64,000 nucleotides of DNA, taken from the NCBI RefSeq assembly GCF_932294415.1, contig NC_065544.1:20187351-20251350 (forward strand), given 5' to 3'. The translations under genes and the position numbers were made by a program. Each line of letters opens with the position of its first letter. Positions within the stretch are counted from its first letter, which is position 1. The notes under the pieces were generated by a model, which made no database searches, was not told the origin of the DNA, and was given only the letters and a program-made list of their open reading frames with translations. Source of the DNA: Quercus robur (lineage: Eukaryota; Streptophyta; Magnoliopsida; Fagales; Fagaceae). Below are positions 44,739 to 56,816 of this stretch, piece after piece.

Positions 44739-46228
44739 AAATGGGTGATGCTTATATGCAATATGGAAAGAGAGAAAAGGAAAGGGGGGGGGGGGGGGAG
44801 TGGAACTTAGAAAAGAAAATTGTTGAGTGTTAATATGTCTTTGGTTAAACGAGTCTTCTTCTTCTTAAGACGGCTAATCTTAATATATTATATTTAGCAA
44901 ATTATAGAAAAACTTATATATTATACCACATTATGATATAAGTATATATAACCACAGATTGTATAGTTGCGACTAGTATATATAAAAGCAAGATCCTCAA
45001 CTTTAGTAATTTAAGATTCTACCATGTAATAAATATAGAAAAAGGATTGGCACATCGGCTAGTTATCTCTATAGGTGGTGGTGCACTAATTATTTATATA
45101 GGAAAATGCACAAATCCTCTTATTAATGATTGTTACAATTTTGTCTTCTCCAGTACAATATCTTTAGTGTCAATAAATTTCCATAAGGAACCCTTAATAT
45201 AATCATTTGGTGTTGTTACTCAACAATTTCTATTGAAACCTATCCCATAAGAGTAGAAATTGGATCAATGATGAATTTGGCACATGATTGGTATAAGTAG
45301 AGATTTATAGCAACCAACCAAAAAAAAGGATGTGTGAGCATTGAGTATTCAATGGGCTACCTTTTTGTAGGTTTCAGTTAGCTTAACTAATAAAGTTTTT
45401 TGTTGTTAAATAAGAAATTAAATGGTTCGAACTTTTTTTATATTAAAAATCGATTAGTATCTTAGTTGGATAATAAAAATTAATCATCATGTAGCGGGTG
45501 CTGCATGTTGAAATTTTATTGTATTAAAAAAAAGGGTGACCCTTTTGGATGGTGGGGGGGTGTTAAGGAGGGTGCAAAGGTAGTTATCTTTAATTAATTT
45601 ACGTGCACAATTTAAAAACTGTTCAAAAGATCAAGGGGTTAAGTGTTACTCAATTAATGATTTACATATAAAAAAATACTATATGGGATTTAAATGTTAA
45701 ATGCTCAAACCTTAAAAGGGTTCTATGTATAATGGGGAACTACATGGGGAATTATATGTATTTTTTTTGTTCCTATACTCAATTAATGGTATTATTGAAC
45801 CGTTATAAGTTCTATAAATATAATAAATGGTATGATATACTATACTAATTATACGTTGATACGATGCACATAATAAATTAAATCATATCTAACTTACAAA
45901 AAGCATTTGCCAATATTATTGAAATTGAAGAATAAAATAGAAAATAAAAATAATCAAGAAAAAAACCCTTAAGTTACATGTGAGTGAGTTTTTATAAAAA
46001 CGAGAATTAATATAAAATATTATAAAAATAAATTTTATAAATTTGAAACTCTTAGTAATCAAATTTTAGTCAAAATATTATTTTGAACTTCTTAAAACAT
46101 TGATATAGCATAACATCCACTTTTATTACATATTATATAAGATAATTGTAAAATTTATTGAACTTAGACAACGTCATTTTTCTTCTCTAGAAGTGTAGAT
46201 TCCACTATGATTTACCCTTAAATTAAGG
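43561..46228. other. Gene-free AT-rich stretch with simple repeats
   Basis: Holds an A run (44018-44050), a GA microsatellite (about 44706-44735), a 15-base G run (44784-44798) and AT-rich DNA. A short minus-strand exon-like piece starting MEGADWVGGDLGLP (near 44378) has no recognised homology and may be chance or a decayed capture. Nothing else can be supported. Confidence 0.45.
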
Positions 46229-46420
46229 AAAAATGACCATTTTGGTCTATATTAGGTCACTTTCAATTAGTTCATCAATTTTTTTAAGTATTTAATTTGG
46301 TTCATGTTATTTTAACTTGCTTTCAAGTTAGTCCTTATCGTTATCTTAGTAGTGAAAAAAACGTATATGGCTAGCGGATTGCACTATTGGCATGTTTGAA
46401 GTTTATGTGGCTAAGATAAT

Positions 46421-47202
46421 TGTAAGGACACAATTTGGTACCCAAGCCCAAATATGTATGGAGTCTTGGTCCAAGAGGCCCAACACAATTAATTTGTAGA
46501 GAATGGATTGAAGAGCTAGGGCCTAATGAGTTGTACAACAGCAAGTCTTGAATTAAATGACAGTTAGGCACAAATAAGAGATATTAATATCAGTGGACTT
46601 TAAGTTCGAGGAGGCTACAATTGTGTATGATGATTACAGTTGGATATTGAGACAACTTAGATTGCTACATTGTTCTCTCCCTCTTTTTTCCAATCCCCAT
46701 CTCATGGGGATCTCTCACATTATATAGCCCTCCTCGAGCCATCTTAATCCTACACTTATTGATCATCTGAATTGCCACTTGAGTGCCCGTCCCATCAGAC
46801 ACCCCCTTTCAGCCTTCTATGAGTTGTGGTAGCCAAGGCAACACTGTTCAGAGGTCCCCTCCACATAAATGCGTCTAGAAAAGTAGCTACAATGTATTTA
46901 ATCCGGTGGTAGCAGCTTTTCTTTAAATATTTTGTGTGTTTCCTTCTTCCCCGTATGTTTATATGGCACACTCCTATCACTAGGGCCTTTGGAGGGGCCC
47001 TCTAATTTTTAGAGTTACGCATTTGAGCTACATCGATCGCATCCGAGGAGGTATTCCTCCTCGGATCATCTTTCATGCATTTCCTGTTTATGAGACTTTA
47101 ACTGGGAGTCCCTTTTACAACCATTTGCCTTTCCACGAACTTGTCAATTGTCCTAGGTGAAGCTCAAAGCCCACTATATGATTTTGGGTATTTGTTCCTA
47201 CA
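46421..47202 (+). mobile_element. Solo LTR with 5-bp target duplication
   Basis: It begins TGTAAGGACACAATTTGGTA and ends TTTGTTCCTACA (TG...CA form). The perfect 5-bp duplication ATAAT flanks it (46416-46420 and 47203-47207). No internal retrotransposon region is attached, so an intra-element LTR recombination removed it. CCTCCTCGGATC-type palindromic GAGGAGG/CCTCCTC blocks lie near 47043-47070. Same family as 3600-4397. Confidence 0.9.
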
Positions 47203-47896
47203 ATAATAATAATAAAAATTTCAATCTATGCATTAAAAAAAGGTCAAGTAAGCATTCAAAATGAAAAAAATAAAATGAATAAAAAAATCAGAATCTAATT
47301 CTCTTTTCTCTCACTTTCTTAACAGCCAAACACAACAAATACAAAGAAAATCTCAATACACCACTACAAACATCAAGAAAATTCACAAGGGCTCCCATTT
47401 TCTATCACAATAATCATGATTTTTTTGTGTATAAATTATTAACCGAACAAATCAACATTTGAAAATTGTAGTAGCATAGAAAGCACTAGGATTAATATTG
47501 CTAGACAAAATGAGATTCTTCTTTTGTCACATCCAACACATATTTGAAGAATAAGAAATAACACAGCTAAAATTAATTAATGAAAAGAAAGAAGCAAAAA
47601 TTAATATTGCTAGACAAAATGATAGAAACCCCCTAATGAGATTTTCCTTGACTTTGTCAAATCAAAAACAGATTTGAAGAATAAAATAAAAAAATACAAT
47701 TAAATTAAATTATTAGAATGAAAGAACAAAAAAGATTACTGCTTGAGAGTTGAGAGATAAAGAGAGTACCCAAGAATTCCTAAAAGTATGGGTAAAGCTT
47801 GATCAGTGCCAATATTGTATAACCACAATTCTTCCACGGTGGACAATCTCTAATCTTATTCTTCTTCTTCTTTGACGGTGAACAATTTCACATTAA

Positions 47897-48114
47897 GTGT
47901 GCGTTTAGTTACCAATTAAAAATTCAACTTATTTTACTATTCAGTTTATTTTTGTTACTATTCATGGGTTTTACTATACTTTTTAGTATTATTCATTTTT
48001 TAGTACTATTTATGTGTTTCACTGTATTATTTTAACTAATTTTTACCTTTATTTACAATATTTTTAGCAAAAAGTTTTCAGTTTCAGTAAAATAAATGGA
48101 TTTCAAACAAATCC
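47897..48114. mobile_element. Tourist/Harbinger-type MITE
   Basis: TAA duplications (47894-47896, 48115-48117) flank GTGTGCGTTTAGTTACC and TTTCAAACAAATCC. 218 bp, inside the long-inverted-repeat element. Confidence 0.7.
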
Positions 48115-48649
48115 TAAGTGAAAAAAATCTGAAGATTAGGACGGCCATGAAGGCCACAAATACCAAAAAAAAAAAATATATATATATATATATAAATAAA
48201 TAAATGAAAGTATGATATTTCTTGATGATAGATCGGAAAATGGGTGGATTGTTGTGTTGTTATGGGTGAGTGGTCAAAAAGGTGATAGAAAATGGGGGGC
48301 AGGCTGTGGTTTTTCTTGAAGTCTGCAGTGGTGTATTGAGTTTTTCTTTGTGTTTATTGTGTTTGGTTACTAAGAAAGGGAGAGAAAAGAGAATAAGATT
48401 TTGATTTTTTTTTTTCATTTCATTAATTTTGTTATTTGAATTTTTTATTTAAATGCTGACATATCATTTTTTAATACTGTATTTTACTAGCCACGAAACC
48501 TTTGGCCATGCTAGTAGTGCAATCGGTTAGTCACATGGACCTTTTTTTTGACACTAAGATGATTGTATGGACTAATTTGACAACATGTTAAAAATATGAA
48601 TCAAATTGATTGTATGAACTAATTTTCCTCCTCTATAACTAGGTGGCCA

Positions 48650-49495
48650 AAAGAGGAGGAAAACATATTACCCATTTGTAGAGCCTTAGTCACTGTTTCA
48701 GAATCACCTTCAAAGTAGGGCTGTTGTATACCAATTTCCATGCCAAAAAAATCACAGCACGCCTCGCCGCTAACATTTCCAAAGTCTCAATGTTGCAAGG
48801 CTTTCCTATTTTTTCAGCCAAGGCAGCCAAGACTTGAGCCTCCTTGCTCTCATTAAACATCGCTCCGTCAAAGTTTATTTTATACTCTACTTGGTTTTGG
48901 AGGCAACCATTTGCGTCTTCGTACCACCTTTCTCGGTTTGCTCCTACAAAAGGAGTCTCGGCTGGCCTTGAAGATCTGCAGAAAATTGTTCGCCGTGTCT
49001 CTGATCATCTCCAGATGTACGGTCTTCTCTTGAGGCCTGGTTTTATTGCGGTGAGCCCATATGTACCAGGCAGTGGTTGCGAACATCTCAGTCACCAGTG
49101 GTTGTGACAGCAGGCGACCAAAACCAATGACCCAGATATGACTTTACCACTAGAAATTCCAGGCAGCCAACAATCTTTGAAGACCCGAATAGTTTGTCCA
49201 TCTCCCACCTTCCATTTTGCACTCATTAAAATAACCTTTATTGCCTTCAAAATGCTTTTCCAAGCAAATGAACCTGAAGATTGTTTTGCTTCAAAAATAG
49301 TACCATTGGGAAAGTATTTTGACTTAAAAATACGATAAAATAATGAATTTTTATCATGAATAAATCTCCATACCTATTTGGCTAGCATTGCATCGTTAAA
49401 CTTTGCCAACTCTTTAAAACCCATTCCCCTTCCTTCTTTGGTTTACAAAGTATCTCCCAATTTTTCCAATGGATTTTTCTTCACTCTCCCCGTTG
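48650..49495 (-). mobile_element. LINE fragment with RNase H domain
   Basis: Minus strand, in order: WRFIHDKNSLFYRIFKSKYF; FAWKSILKAIKVILMSAKWK; MTEMFATTAWYIWAHRNKTR; an RNase H-like segment INFDGAMFNES then AQVLAALAEKIGKP and YFEGDSETVTKALQ. The catalytic-type Asp of FDGA and the later GDSE are present, but the strand between them is shortened. Stops separate the blocks. This is the 3' part of a plant L1-type LINE from a different subfamily than the others in the window, which lack RNase H. Confidence 0.72.
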
Positions 49496-50353
49496 TTACA
49501 CAAGAATAAGCACAAGATCAAGTTGGAAATAAACCTTACAACATGCTAACCATCAAGTTTAATTACAAAAAGGAAGTCATCATATAGTAAAGAAAATCAA
49601 TGATATTCAAGATAATCATGCAAATACCCACATTAAATTAATCATGCAAATTTGTATTGGACCTTAATCATGCAATGCCACCTTTAACAGTGAAGAACAT
49701 GCCAGAAAAACAAGTGAGAAAAGACTATTTTCAATGAAATGGAGATAATTTTGTTCCTTGAAATTGGTAAGAGAAGAAGAAAAGTGTGCGTGGAGAGAAT
49801 ACTACTGCTACGTTTCTTTTGATAGAAAATCTTGTGTAAAGATAGTTTTTATTTTTTCATGTTTTTCAGTATTTAGTGGTATTAGAAAAATGAGTCAAAG
49901 GAAAACTATTTTACGTTAACAAATAAAATATAGTTTATTTTTAGAAATTTTTTTTTTCACTAAATTTTTTTGTAAGATAACTTTATCTCACAGTGAATTA
50001 AATAAGAAAAATTAGAAAATTGTTTTTCAACTCATTTAAATTTTCTTCCAAACATAGAAAAATGATATAGATTTATAAAAAATACTTTTTGAAAAATAGC
50101 TCATTTTCTAGAAAACATAGTCACCAAAACAATAACTCCACAATAATTAATAAAAAAAAATTTCTTTAGAGTACTTTTTAGAAAATAAGTCATTTTTAAA
50201 ATTGTATTTTCTACGTAATAATGAATAAAACAAATTAATGGGCCCAGTGCCATTGTACCTACCGTGCCTAAAAATTGGTCAATTCCATTATGGGCCCAAA
50301 AATAAAAGAAGTCAAAAACCCAAGTTTATACTATCACTTCATCATTAATTCAA
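49496..50353. other. AT-rich intergenic DNA
   Basis: AT-rich sequence containing GAAAATAGCTCATTTTCTAGAA-like inverted pieces around 49850-50210 (possibly an old MITE). No gene seen. It ends with the host base adjoining the Helitron terminus. Confidence 0.45.
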
Positions 50354-51199
50354 CTAGTCGCTAACCCGTGCGATGCACGGGAAAACTATTAGAAAATAAA
50401 TTTAATCCGTCTTTTTGTTCTATTAAATATAATCTTTCTTTTATTCTTTTAAAGTTTAGGTCTAATGATAAAAAACAATCATCGAGTAACGGACGTAATA
50501 GATTAACATTTTATTGAAACTATAAAAAAAAAAGGGTATAACATCATTTTAAATAGTAAATCTATAGTTTTATAACATCTTAAACTTTTTTTTTCTTAAT
50601 GGCATAATGTGTTAGGATCACAAAGGAGTTTGTGTAAAATCTAACTGTGAAAAGTTGTTCTTAGAGGTTCAGAAATGCATTAATTTTGTTAAATAAAAGC
50701 ATAAAGCTTGACATAAACTTTACAAATGCATTAATTTTGTTCTTAGAGGTTCAGAAATGCATTAATTTTGTATAATAACTTTACAAATTTATAGCATTTA
50801 TCTTTTAGTTAAGGTTGTATTAGAGGATTGGAGTTTTTGTTGCCCAATTGACATAAAGCTTGAAAAGCAAACAGTCCCAAAAAACATGCAACTACTTCAC
50901 AGTCTTGGCTTTAGTGTTCTTGGAACCAAATGCTTACTAAACAATATTAGATTTTCTATATCAAATTGTTGCACACTCTAAATGCTTTTATTCATCTGTT
51001 AACAATTTCCACAATTACTACAACAGGGCATTGAAAAAAAATTATATAGCAATAGTAACTAATAATGTTAGGTCTATCTTTATCTTAAAGCTAAGATAGT
51101 AATGTTTGAGGGAACATTTCAACTTAATGGGGTGCAAACAAAATGCAAATCAAACTAAACTCTTAGGATAAACCACTACTATAAAAAAAAAAAAATGCA

Positions 51200-51343
51200 G
51201 GCCCTCCCATTCCTTCTTGCAAGCCAATAGTAGATGCAAGAGTTATCCCGATTGCTCAATTCCATGAGAGTATTCCACCTGATGGTCTTGACGCAAGCAT
51301 CCTCCTCCTTTATCCCATCCCCTGCAAGTTAAAATTTTTAAGA
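51200..51343 (-). pseudogene. Unidentified captured exon-like piece in the Helitron
   Basis: Minus strand: an acceptor TTTTAACTTGCAG (ending at about 51332) is followed by an open frame DGIKEEDACVKTIRWNTLME then LSNRDNSCIYYWLARRNGRA, ending in a T run and stop. Base composition and codon use are coding-like and unlike the AT-rich surroundings. I do not recognise the protein. Probably a host exon captured by the Helitron. Confidence 0.5.
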
Positions 51344-52015
51344 ATGAAAATTGTCAATTGGTGGTTTCAAGCAAAAGTTACATTTGTACAAAATATAAGC
51401 AGCCTAACTCATTTGCTTGAGGAAAGAAAGACCAACACCTCAGTTAGAAATTTCTGACTACAAATAGGAAATTACTTCAATTTAGCTGAAAAAAAGAAAA
51501 GAAAATGCAAAGTCTACAACGCTTCCCAAACCTAAAAGAAAATAAAAAGAATGAAAGAAAATGTTCATCAAAGCATCATTCACAGTAATATATATAAAAG
51601 AGCCCAAAAGAACTACAAACAACCAAATCAATTAAAAAGTAACAATATTCACACAAAAAAAGAGCCTCATGTGAGGATTATGCTACTCTTTAAGTTTTTT
51701 TTTTTTAATTTTTTAATTTTTATTATTTAACTTTAAATCTCACTTATCAAAAAGTAGAAGTTTTTTTTTTTTTTTTTTTAAATCTCTCACCATTTTGTGA
51801 GTACCATCATTAATTGGAAACAACTGGAGCTTCAGCTTTATAGGAGTTATTATTCTTAACAAATTTTTTTTGCAAAAAGGAAGGCAAAGGAGGCAGAACT
51901 TTGCCAACAAAATTAGGATCCTTTTGGTCTGGAATTTAGATTGGAAACAAATCACACCATCAAAAACTTTAGATGTTTAGAATTTAAATCCTTTTATGAA
52001 TACAAAAGGAAAAAA

Positions 52016-52250
52016 AATAGGCACCCTCCTAGAGCACCTAGGTCATGTTCAACCTCTTTATCCACAACTACCTGCTACAATTGCTCAGTCGCATTGAAAA
52101 CCAAAGAAAACCCAACAAATGCAGCTTTTTTGCATTTATTATATGTATATGATGAGATGACACCAGCTAATTTCCATTTTAATGACCTTCATGAAATATT
52201 AACATTGTGCATTTGTGATGCTGCAAATAGCAAGATTAAAGATGGTTAGT
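52016..52250 (+). pseudogene. Unidentified captured coding-like piece in the Helitron
   Basis: The plus-strand frame reads TKENPTNAAFLHLLYVYDEM and TPANFHFNDLHEILTLCICD before a stop. It looks coding in composition but no family is recognised and no start or acceptor decides its ends. It could be another captured exon or chance. Confidence 0.35.
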
Positions 52251-52879
52251 CACTACGTTTCTTTTGTCAATCATAGTAACAGGGTGCTAAGTAAACTGCT
52301 TAGCCCCTCATCGGTGAAAAGCCCTTGAATTAAGCATCTCTTATGAATGAAAGTATATGCAGCCAATTACAACAATTTAACCCAACAGAGCAAGTTGTTA
52401 AACAATTGTTTTTGTTGAAAATAAATAATTTTCCTTTGAAACAAATAGAAGCTCATTTAGCAAATATATGTTCCTGGGAAAATAGCAAGACGTAGATATA
52501 ATGGAAGATGTAGCCCACTTTATCAATGAAGAAAAGCCAAAAGAATTGGTGCATAGAAACGTGATTTTATCAAAAATTTCTAATAGTCATTAGTCACAAC
52601 AACATGCTAAATTCACATATGTTTCTAAAAGAAATTTCACTGAACACATGGTATGAACAATAACTAAAAATAACAAACGCTGAAGAGTGTAGGACTACCA
52701 CAATACTATTAATGCCGACTCCCCAAAATAGAACACCAAAACCTTCTCGTAGCAAACTCATAAATAATAAATTAATAATTGACACTTTGAGACTTTGTAA
52801 ATACTAAGTGGTATTTAAAATAAAGAAAAAAACCACAGATTGAAAGAAAAGGAAAAAAAATATTACATTGGTTTAAAGC

Positions 52880-52999
52880 AAGTATAGAGTGGTCATGAAG
52901 TCCCTCTAAAGATGCTTCTTTCACAATCACTTGAAATTTGAATATGAAATCTGAAGAATTGGCTCCTTTAGGATATGTAATTCTGGAATGTGCGAGCAA
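52880..52999 (-). pseudogene. Unidentified captured exon-like piece in the Helitron
   Basis: The minus strand has an acceptor CACACACCTTTCAG (ending near 53002), then QLLAHSRITYPKGANSSDFI and FKFQVIVKEASLEGLHDHSI before an AT-rich stretch. Coding-like, family not recognised. It lies on the opposite strand to the UROD fragment, so at least two source genes are implied if both are captures. Confidence 0.45.
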
Positions 53000-53381
53000 C
53001 TGAAAGGTGTGTGTCTAATGTTTCTTCACCAATCTAAAAGTTAGGTTTGCTCATGCTATGACAGAGGCTAAGGTTTTCAACTTTCTTATTAAAGATTATA
53101 AAACTGTCCCGAGTTATTTTTAAGTCATTATAGTAGAGATCAATTGTAAATCATATTTAATGTCAATAATTTTGATATGACCCAAATGTCTTTGATTTAT
53201 ATTTATTGGTTTAATACGTAAAAACAGTAACTTTGTAATTTTATTGGTAGGTTTTGAACTCATGACCTCTTTCCTTTATCCACTCCCACGAGAAGAGGAA
53301 GTGTCATTTGATTTGAGTGACAATTCATTGGGATATGCTTCTAGTCCATGAGTATTTCTAATTGAAGAAAATCCTATGCAG

Positions 53382-54274
53382 GGACTGTGGCAGAACCAAA
53401 AATTAGCACTGCTGCTGAACCATTGTTGCTTAATGTTGTTCATGGGGAAGATGTTGAAAGACCCTCGGTTTGGCTCATGAGGCAAGCAGGGAGCTACATG
53501 AAGGCAGGTTTAAACAAAGATCTTTGGATAACAATTCTTATGTTCATGGCCCATTTTTTAGAGAATATATTTAGATGCCTTTTCTATAAAACTTCTATTA
53601 CCTATACCAAAAAAAAAAAATCATGCCTTTTCTTGGATTTGTATAGCACCAAACCTGCAAATTCAGAATGTCTGAGTTTCTTATACTTTGTGTTTTTTTA
53701 CTTGTTGGACCCTCATTTTATTTCTAAAATAAAGGACCAGAAGTGGTCTTCTCTTTTGCCTCAGGATGAGGATCATGTTACTACTTTGGAATACTAATTT
53801 GTTTTTTTAAGTGGTCCAACTACTTCATTAGTCACTATCCTAGATTTCCTTAGAATTGTTTTGTTTACTTTACATCCCATTCATTTGTTATTTGTTCATA
53901 AGCTATATTTCTACATAAATTTGGGTTTTAATAGTCTTTTAAGTAAAGTTACCTAGAGAAAGTTGACTGCTATGTCTGATCTGTAGATCACTAATTTTCA
54001 CAATGTTCTGCTTTACCAGATCGGCTGTATTTTGAAATTTTCATAATTTTTTTGTAGTATCTGTTTCTTTTATATCTTTCACTGCTGAGAGAAGGTTAAT
54101 CTTGCATTCCCTATAGCACTGCAATGCATATATGACATTAGTTCCCCCTACATAACTTGGACCTCATTTATTGACAATTTCTTGTGATAGAGCTACCAAA
54201 TTATCAGTGAGAAGTATCCTTCATTTCGTGAAAGATCAGAAAATGTTGATCTAGTTGTGGAGATTTCACTACAT
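53382..54274 (+). pseudogene. Captured uroporphyrinogen decarboxylase fragment (two exons)
   Basis: UROD converts uroporphyrinogen III to coproporphyrinogen III in plastid tetrapyrrole synthesis. The piece 53382-53503 follows an acceptor (CCTATGCAG) and encodes AEPKISTAAEPLLLN and VERPSVWLMRQAGSYMK. After a 0.7-kb intron, 54191-54274 encodes SYQIISEKYPSFRERSENVD then LVVEISL. These are consecutive exons near the amino end of plant HEME proteins. The family motif MRQAGRYM has Ser in place of the second Arg, a substrate-pocket residue. The donor after exon one is GC rather than GT. The gene stops after about 70 residues of roughly 390. It lies inside the Helitron, opposite to its direction. A dead captured copy. 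Confidence 0.88.
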
Positions 54275-54659
54275 TCTACTTATCATAACAAAAATCACTT
54301 ATAAAGTTCACAGACATTATATCCTCAGCCAAGTTCACAGACATTACATCCTCATCATATAAAGGCTATGAAATTGAACAAAAACCGAATAACCGAGCAT
54401 CAAAATCAACAATAAGAAAATGTAAAAAAAAAAAAAAAAAAAAACTCTCAGACCATCCACGAAAACCCATCTACGCACTAAAATAAATGAATAAATTCTC
54501 AACATTTGGATAACCAAAAAAATCTAAAGCGCATCCAAATTTGATTTTCACATCTTTCCCCTTCATTTCCACAGGAACCAAACAACTTCTAAGAAACCCA
54601 ACGACCCAGAATCGAAATCATCAAGAAGGAAACGAAAAAAAAAAAAGCGATGGATTAGT

Positions 54660-54772
54660 AAAATACCAACCGTAACCAAACGCGGAGGTACCGTAAGTCG
54701 TTTTCGTAACGGCGATCGGAATTGAAGGTCTACACGCACTTCTGCAAAAACCGTGGCAGCTTCTCATTCAGA
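54660..54772 (-). pseudogene. Exon-like segment near the Helitron 5' end
   Basis: On the minus strand an ATG directly after an in-frame TGA (at about 54772) opens MRSCHGFCRSACRPSIPIAV followed by TKTTYGTSAFGYG, up to a possible donor G|GTATTTTAC near 54666. It may be a captured first exon, perhaps with a targeting-type leader rich in Arg and Ser. The upstream leader (54800-55050) contains a CT/GA tract. No family recognised. Confidence 0.4.
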
Positions 54773-56490
54773 ACTTGCGAAGGCAGCGAATCCTTCATCT
54801 TCCCAATCCCTCTGTATATACAAAAAGCCAAACAATCTCACTTTTAAAACCATTAACAGAGCTACCCACAAAGAGAGAGAGAGAGATAAAGAGGCATACT
54901 GGAGCCATATGGTTGGTGATGCCTTCTTTCTATCTCAGACCTGACAGTGTGGGGATGGCTTCTAGGCAGGATTGATTTTCAGTGTTGGGTTTTGGGGAAG
55001 GAGAAGGTAGAGAAAAAGAGAACAGAGAGGAACGGCAGAGCCATTTTTGTGCTTATGTTTTTTTATACTTAGGTTTTTATCGGGTTTTAGGAAAGGTTTT
55101 TCTTTGCTTATTTATTTATTTTTTTTCATTTATGTTTTTTTTTTAATACTGTGCTGACGTGGAAATTTGTGAGAGCTTCAAAAGTTTTGGTTTTATATAT
55201 ATATATATAGATGATTGTGCAGGTCAACACGAAAGAAGTAAATAAATAAATAGCAAATACATACGTGGGTGGGTTGATTGTGATGCTTGGTTGATCAACG
55301 TGTGAAACATGTATGGATATGGTGGATTGGAGAGTGTAAGCCTACGTGGGTTGCTTCCATTTCTGTTTGGGACAAACATTTTATTTTGTTTTATAATTTT
55401 TTAATATTGAGCAAAGACGTTTGAGATTAATTGCTAGAAAATGTATGAGAGCATGAACCAGGCCTAAATTAACCTCAATATTGAACATAATTCAAACTAA
55501 AACTTTAGGCATAATAGAATATTGAGTACTCTAAATAAAATTCAAACTAGTATTGGATTTGACGCTGGCTATTAAATTAGTAGCTAGGGTGATAAAACTC
55601 TAAAATTTACTATCTGTCGTAATTCTTTTTAACTTTTATCAAGCAACATTTAAGAAGACAACATGGATTGTAACGTGTAATGCAATTTTTCAAATTTTAT
55701 GGACATCACTTTCCTGTATTTGTTTTTTACTCATTGGATTTTGGAAATTCTCATGCCCCCACGTTACCGTAAGTGACTAAATCTGTCTCTCTCTGTGTTT
55801 TGTATGTATGTATATGTATATACATATATTTTCTTTCAGCTTTTTCACGGGTGAAAACTTGTCGGCTAATAAAACTTGGCGGTGGTGTATAACACAATTC
55901 TAACTTTGCCGAAACGTTGAAATGGTCATAGATTCCTAGTTTCAGCAAGAAACAAATACTAAGATGACAGGAATTAGAAACAAGTAGTTCTTTTAAGCTG
56001 AACACACACACACTCATATATATATGTTTGCCTATAAAATTGTAATGAAGCCTTGCTAATCTCTTCTCTTTGTTTTCGTTCTTTTATCCAACAGCAAAGG
56101 CACTCTTTTTCTTAGCTCTATGGATTTCTTCTAATTAAAGAGAACCCTTTATCTCTTCTCTCTTATATATGAAAGGGTTTGCATAGGCAGTAAGCAGAAC
56201 ACCGATGCAGAAGACCTCAGGTATGCAACGTGGTGTTACTAATATTTACTATGTTATTGGATTTATTTTTTTAACAAATTCATTATTAGATTAAATTATC
56301 TTGTTATATCTTTTACATGCATCTAAAATATTAAGATCATAAATTTATGGACCAATAAGTAAATAACAACAAATTGATACGAAATTTAAGGTGCAGTTTA
56401 AGAACACAGAGAAAATATAATTCAAATATGTACTTTTCAAGAGCAAAATGAAGCAAGAATTACTCAAAATATAACTTGATTCTGATCACT

Positions 56491-56535
<45 letters not shown>

Positions 56536-56708
56536 ATAAAACATGAATTTAGATAATAAATAGTATATCAACATGAAAATCTGAAATTTGATCCTCTCTC
56601 TCTCTCTCTATATATATATAATATGGAGAACCTGTTTTAACATTTTCTTTTTGTTTTTAAACTCTCATTTCAGCTTAGTGTATAAAATGAGAAAAAGATT
56701 CACAAAGT

Positions 56709-56816
56709 ATGGCTAAAAGTCTATACGCATCATCCAACCCTCTCAATCTCTCCGTCTTGGGACAATCAGTAGGAAAAGGCGACAGAAGAATTGGCACTGG
56801 AGTCTCCTATTACAGG
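56709..56816 (+). other. Possible orphan exon of unknown small gene
   Basis: ATG at 56709 opens MAKSLYASSNPLNLSVLGQS then VGKGDRRIGTGVSYY and reaches a good donor AG|GTATAT at 56817. An acceptor-like CATTTCAG lies upstream (56665-56672). A further upstream donor CCTCAG|GTATGC (56220) follows a possible TATAAAA at about 56034. This could be a spliced small gene or non-coding transcript; the protein is not recognised and later exons were not found. Confidence 0.25.

Larger units (their letters stand above)
46229..48630. mobile_element. Large foldback / long-TIR element (probably Mutator-like)
   Basis: The left arm (46250-46420, then 47203-47420 after the inserted LTR) and the right arm (48290-48630) are inverted copies. 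Examples are GCGGATTGCACTATTGGCAT at the left against GATTGCACTACTAGCATG on the right complement, and AACAGCCAAACACAACAAAT against TAGTAACCAAACACAATAAA. CTCAATACACCACT occurs in both. The arms are about 400 bp each without the LTR. Middle 47420-48290 is AT-rich non-coding and holds a small MITE. Outer borders and target duplication were not fixed, so the class is a guess. Confidence 0.65.
50354..55211 (-). mobile_element. Non-autonomous Helitron with captured gene fragments
   Basis: Read on the minus strand the element starts TCTATATATATATA right after an A (55212) and ends in CTAG right before a T (50353). That is the A|TC...CTAG|T insertion signature of Helitrons. The 3' hairpin CCCGTGC-loop-GCACGGG (50365-50381) lies seven bases inside the CTAG. 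No RepHel helicase frame is present, so it is non-autonomous. The 4858-bp body carries UROD exons on the plus strand and several exon-like pieces on the minus strand. Near the 5' end is TTTGAAGCTCTCACAAATTT followed by CCACGTCAGCAC. The termini are strong, but the whole-element call assumes both ends belong together. Confidence 0.82.

Noticed and set aside
53387..53797. 136-codon frame as a complete protein
   Set aside because: Only the first 40 residues match UROD; the rest is translated intron with an A-run and Phe-rich low-complexity sequence.
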